DNA from: GH45 sp965370965
Lineage (GTDB): Bacteria > Bacteroidota > Bacteroidia > Bacteroidales > SZUA-534
DNA: 6,345 nt
Assembly: GCA_965370965.1 (NCBI GenBank)
Contig: CBDUWQ010000214.1
Location: 1 to 6,345, forward strand
Direction: 5' to 3'
Shown here: piece after piece, positions 4,702 to 6,345 of the stretch
How positions within the stretch are numbered: the first letter of the stretch is position 1
How the letters are laid out: the number at the start of each line of letters is the position of its first letter
Translations under genes and position numbers: made by a program
Notes under the pieces: model-generated
Databases searched by the model: none
Told to the model about the DNA's origin: nothing
What the model saw: only the letters and a program-made list of their open reading frames with translations

Positions 4702-4968
4702 ATGAACTATTTAATTATAAGCATTTTATTAGGAGCTGTTATGTTGGTTATGGCAGGCATTGCTATTTATAACAAAAGTATTGTAGTAGCTATTATAGCA
4801 GCAGGGGCGTTAAGCTTGTTTGCCTCTGTTTTATACTTATTGCTTGCTGCACCCGATGTGGCTATGACTGAGGCAGCAATTGGAAGTGGGCTTTCTACAG
4901 TAATCTTTTTTTATGTACTAAATAAAATTAGATCAACCCACAAACAAGAAGAAAACGAAACAACTTAA
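4702..4968 (+). CDS. MbhD-like (DUF4040) antiporter subunit, equivalent to part of the MrpA C-terminus
   Basis: An 88-residue membrane protein with three helices (about 2-22, 27-48 and 58-75) and a charged tail (76-88). The motif LLLAAPDVAMTEAAIG (46-61), with P51, D52, T56 and E57, is the family hallmark. In Bacillus-type Mrp this piece is fused to the C-terminus of the large MrpA; in archaeal Mbh/Mbs complexes it is a separate subunit, MbhD. Its separate state here, directly before an MbhE-MrpB fusion, gives the cluster an Mbh-like architecture. It lies at the interface between the small subunits and the antiporter-like subunits. The stop is 12 nt before the next ATG. Confidence 0.85.
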   Translation: MNYLIISILLGAVMLVMAGIAIYNKSIVVAIIAAGALSLFASVLYLLLAAPDVAMTEAAIGSGLSTVIFFYVLNKIRSTHKQEENETT

Positions 4969-4980
4969 AAAAATACTAGC

Positions 4981-5661
4981 ATGAAAAATACTTTTTTAGT
5001 CATATTAATAGCAGCTTTTGGATTTATGCTTTATCCGTTGGTAAGCAATTTTACGGGTAACGAGCAGCTTTCAACCTTGGCAAGTTTTTATGCCCAACAA
5101 GAGAATATTGAAAAGGTAAATTCGGCCAATATTGTTACAGCAGTGGTTGTAACTTATAGGGGGTTAGATACCTTGGGCGAAGTAACAATACTTTTTCTTA
5201 CTGCAGCAATTATTGCCTTTTTCTTAAAAAAACAATCTGATAGCAGGAATACACGCACAAATAGCGAAATTTTTCAGACAGCTTCAAAAGTTTTAATACC
5301 TATAATTATTATGATAGGTGTTTATATTTTTATTAACGGGCATTTAAGTCCAGGTGGAGGTTTTCAGGGTGGTGCTGTAATTGCTTCATCAGTAATACTG
5401 TTATTATTGGCATTTCCCGAAAAACAGTTCAACCATAAGCTATTTACTCTTATGGAGAGTACCTCGGGATTAGTATTTGTTGGTTTGGCCATGTTAGGGG
5501 CATTAATAGGTTCAGGCTTTTTAGACAATGCAATATTGCCACTTGGAACATTTGGCGAGCTGTTAAGTGCCGGTGCAATACCAGTTATTTATTCGTTTGT
5601 GGGATTAAAAGTAGGAGCAGAGCTGTCAAACATATTAAATGGGTTTCAGTCTGTTCAGTAA
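4981..5661 (+). CDS. mrpB: Antiporter subunit B with N-terminal MbhE-like domain
   Basis: A 226-residue membrane protein made of two parts. Residues 1-84 are MbhE-like (the last piece of the MrpA C-terminus in Bacillus-type Mrp): a first helix (4-22), a hydrophilic stretch (23-48), then VVVTYRGLDTLGE (55-67) with R60, D63 and E67, and a second helix to about 82. Residues 96-226 are MrpB/MnhB/MbhF: IPIIIMIGVYIFINGHLSPGG at 106-126 continuing into GFQGG (127-131), then two or three more helices and the typical C-terminal GLKVGAELSN (208-217). The H121 loop with the SPGGGFQGG run is the strongest MrpB signature. These two parts are separate genes in Pyrococcus Mbh. The fusion is not unusual in bacteria and fits a subunit joining ion-translocating modules. 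Confidence 0.92.
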   Translation: MKNTFLVILIAAFGFMLYPLVSNFTGNEQLSTLASFYAQQENIEKVNSANIVTAVVVTYRGLDTLGEVTILFLTAAIIAFFLKKQSDSRNTRTNSEIFQTASKVLIPIIIMIGVYIFINGHLSPGGGFQGGAVIASSVILLLLAFPEKQFNHKLFTLMESTSGLVFVGLAMLGALIGSGFLDNAILPLGTFGELLSAGAIPVIYSFVGLKVGAELSNILNGFQSVQ

Positions 5662-5726
5662 AATAGTTGAATGTAGTTAGTAATAGTAAGCCAATTTACA
5701 TAATAAAAAATATAAAGAGTTAAAAA

Positions 5727-6083
5727 ATGGAACATGTAGCATTAATAACAGGATTCTTAGTCATACTTGTAGGAGTTTGGGCAATAATGACAAAAAAGAA
5801 TATTGTGAGAATAATAATAGGCTTTAGCATTTTTGATACAGGGTTGCATATTGTAATGGTGTCGTTGGCTTATGTTAAAGGCCGTACCGCACCAATTATT
5901 GACGGTGCAGTTGATATTAGCGATGCCATAAATACAATTGTTGACCCGGTACCACAGGCATTGGTTCTTACTGCCATTGTTATTGGTCTTGGGGTTACGG
6001 CACTTTTATTGGCATATGCCATGAAAATGCATAAAGAGAAAAAAACTCTAAACATAAACGACTTTAAGGATCTTAAATGGTAG
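5727..6083 (+). CDS. mrpC: Mrp-type Na+/H+ antiporter subunit C (NuoK-like)
   Basis: A 118-residue membrane protein with three helices (about 4-21, 27-50 and 78-99), homologous to NuoK of complex I. The most diagnostic stretch is DPVPQALVLTAIVIG (73-87), present in almost all MrpC/MnhC/MbhG. The second helix IIIGFSIFDTGLHIVMVSLAY (29-49) occupies the place where NuoK-type proteins carry a buried glutamate; here an acidic residue, D37, is nearby, but I cannot align it with certainty. It lies 65 nt after mrpB, in a gap with no visible signal, and is followed by a REP-like hairpin 12 nt past the stop. Confidence 0.93.
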   Translation: MEHVALITGFLVILVGVWAIMTKKNIVRIIIGFSIFDTGLHIVMVSLAYVKGRTAPIIDGAVDISDAINTIVDPVPQALVLTAIVIGLGVTALLLAYAMKMHKEKKTLNINDFKDLKW

Positions 6084-6095
6084 GAAAAAGTAAAA

Positions 6096-6115
6096 CCTGC
6101 CTACTGGTAGGTAGG
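6096..6115. repeat. REP-like hairpin just after mrpC
   Basis: CCTGCCTA (6096-6103) pairs with TAGGTAGG (6108-6115), with one G-T wobble, around the loop CTGG. It starts 12 bp after the mrpC stop. No T-run follows, so it is a poor terminator. It resembles common Bacteroidota palindromic repeats of the CCTGCC...GGCAGG type and shares CCTGCCT with the hairpin at 2341-2362. In mRNA it could stabilise the upstream 3' end or reduce expression of the genes beyond. Confidence 0.6.
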
Positions 6116-6133
6116 AGTAAGCTAAAGTATATT

Positions 6134-6198
6134 AAAGTTGAAAGTTGAATAAAAAATCATTAGGTCATTAGATTATTAATGACAGCGAAGCGTAATGA
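6134..6198. repeat. Short direct repeats in the mrpC-mrpD gap
   Basis: The gap holds AAAGTTG twice in tandem (6134-6147), TCATTAG twice with a 1-bp spacer (6157-6171), and TAATGA twice (6177-6182 and 6193-6198). Between the last pair is GCGAAGC (6185-6191), a sequence known to form a very stable DNA mini-hairpin. No gene is seen. The gap (6084-6239) is much longer than most others in this operon, so repeat DNA has probably entered it. Confidence 0.4.
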
Positions 6199-6239
6199 TA
6201 ATAAAAACAATAAAAATAAGATAATATAAATATATAATT

Positions 6240-6345
6240 ATGATTTCACCCATTCATATTATAACCATAGGTCTTGGTAGAGCATTTGCCTTAGGTTTTG
6301 TAAGCAAAAAAGCAAAAAATATTTAGGCAACATTAATGCTGATAT
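6240..6345 (+). pseudogene. Start of an MrpD-like (NuoN/NuoM-type) subunit, interrupted after 28 codons; runs off the window
   Basis: The ATG at 6240 follows mrpC, where MrpD is expected, and reads MISPIHIITIGLGRAFALGF then VSKKAKNI. This looks like the first membrane helix and cytoplasmic turn of an MrpD/MbhH-type proton-channel subunit. TAG at 6324-6326 stops it after 28 codons, while the same frame resumes as ATLMLI, a plausible second helix with an in-frame ATG at 6336. Alternatively, one extra A in the A6 run at 6314-6319 would open another frame (KAKKYLGNINAD) to the window end. So it may be a nonsense or frameshift lesion, a sequencing error in a homopolymer, or a short partial duplicate before an intact gene. 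R14 within the helix is also odd. Only 106 bp are visible, so the family call rests mainly on position. Confidence 0.45.

Overview
The window looks like chromosomal DNA of a low-GC member of the Bacteroidota. The evidence is strong A/T bias, almost no Shine-Dalgarno sequences, a promoter candidate of the Bacteroidota type (TTG, 19 nt, TAnnTTTG), short REP-like hairpins of a kind common in that phylum, and Bacteroidota-like regulators and Mrp proteins. The genus cannot be read from the sequence.

Left part (1-2151). A direct duplication with a 184-bp offset carries the first 27 codons of an MBL-fold hydrolase gene. One copy is a 30-codon stub (36-128) and the next is the intact gene (220-1002). 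A MarR-type regulator follows 19 nt later. It converges, with a 4-bp overlap, on a minus-strand FNR-type regulator (1456-2151). The cysteines of that regulator have exactly the spacing of the [4Fe-4S] ligands of E. coli FNR, but its DNA-recognition helix differs.

Middle part (2152-2806). This is a gene-free stretch of 655 bp between divergent genes, and it is dense in structure. It holds a 180-bp MITE-like element (2303-2482) with 15/16 matching terminal inverted repeats, a TATTA target duplication and an internal REP-like hairpin. Further right are two perfect palindromes beside a likely promoter (2583-2612). Then comes an unusual back-to-back array of six hairpins (2630-2775), part of which can refold as a compact cloverleaf. 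The array lies in the predicted 5' leader of the next gene.

Right part (2807-6345). A soluble protein of unknown function (2807-3502) stands 12 nt ahead of a multisubunit cation/proton antiporter module: MrpE, MrpF, MrpG, an MbhD-like (DUF4040) subunit, an MbhE-MrpB fusion, MrpC, and the start of a probable MrpD-like subunit. The order E-F-G-D'-(E'B)-C-D is that of archaeal Mbh/Mbs-type modules, not the A-B-C-D-E-F-G order of Bacillus Mrp. The products would form a membrane complex exchanging Na+ for H+, or the ion-pumping arm of a larger redox complex whose remaining genes would lie to the right. The last gene has an in-frame stop at codon 29, next to two A6 runs, and is preceded by a repeat-filled gap.

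The best candidate for something undescribed is the hairpin array/cloverleaf at 2630-2783 and its relation to the uncharacterised gene and the antiporter genes behind it.
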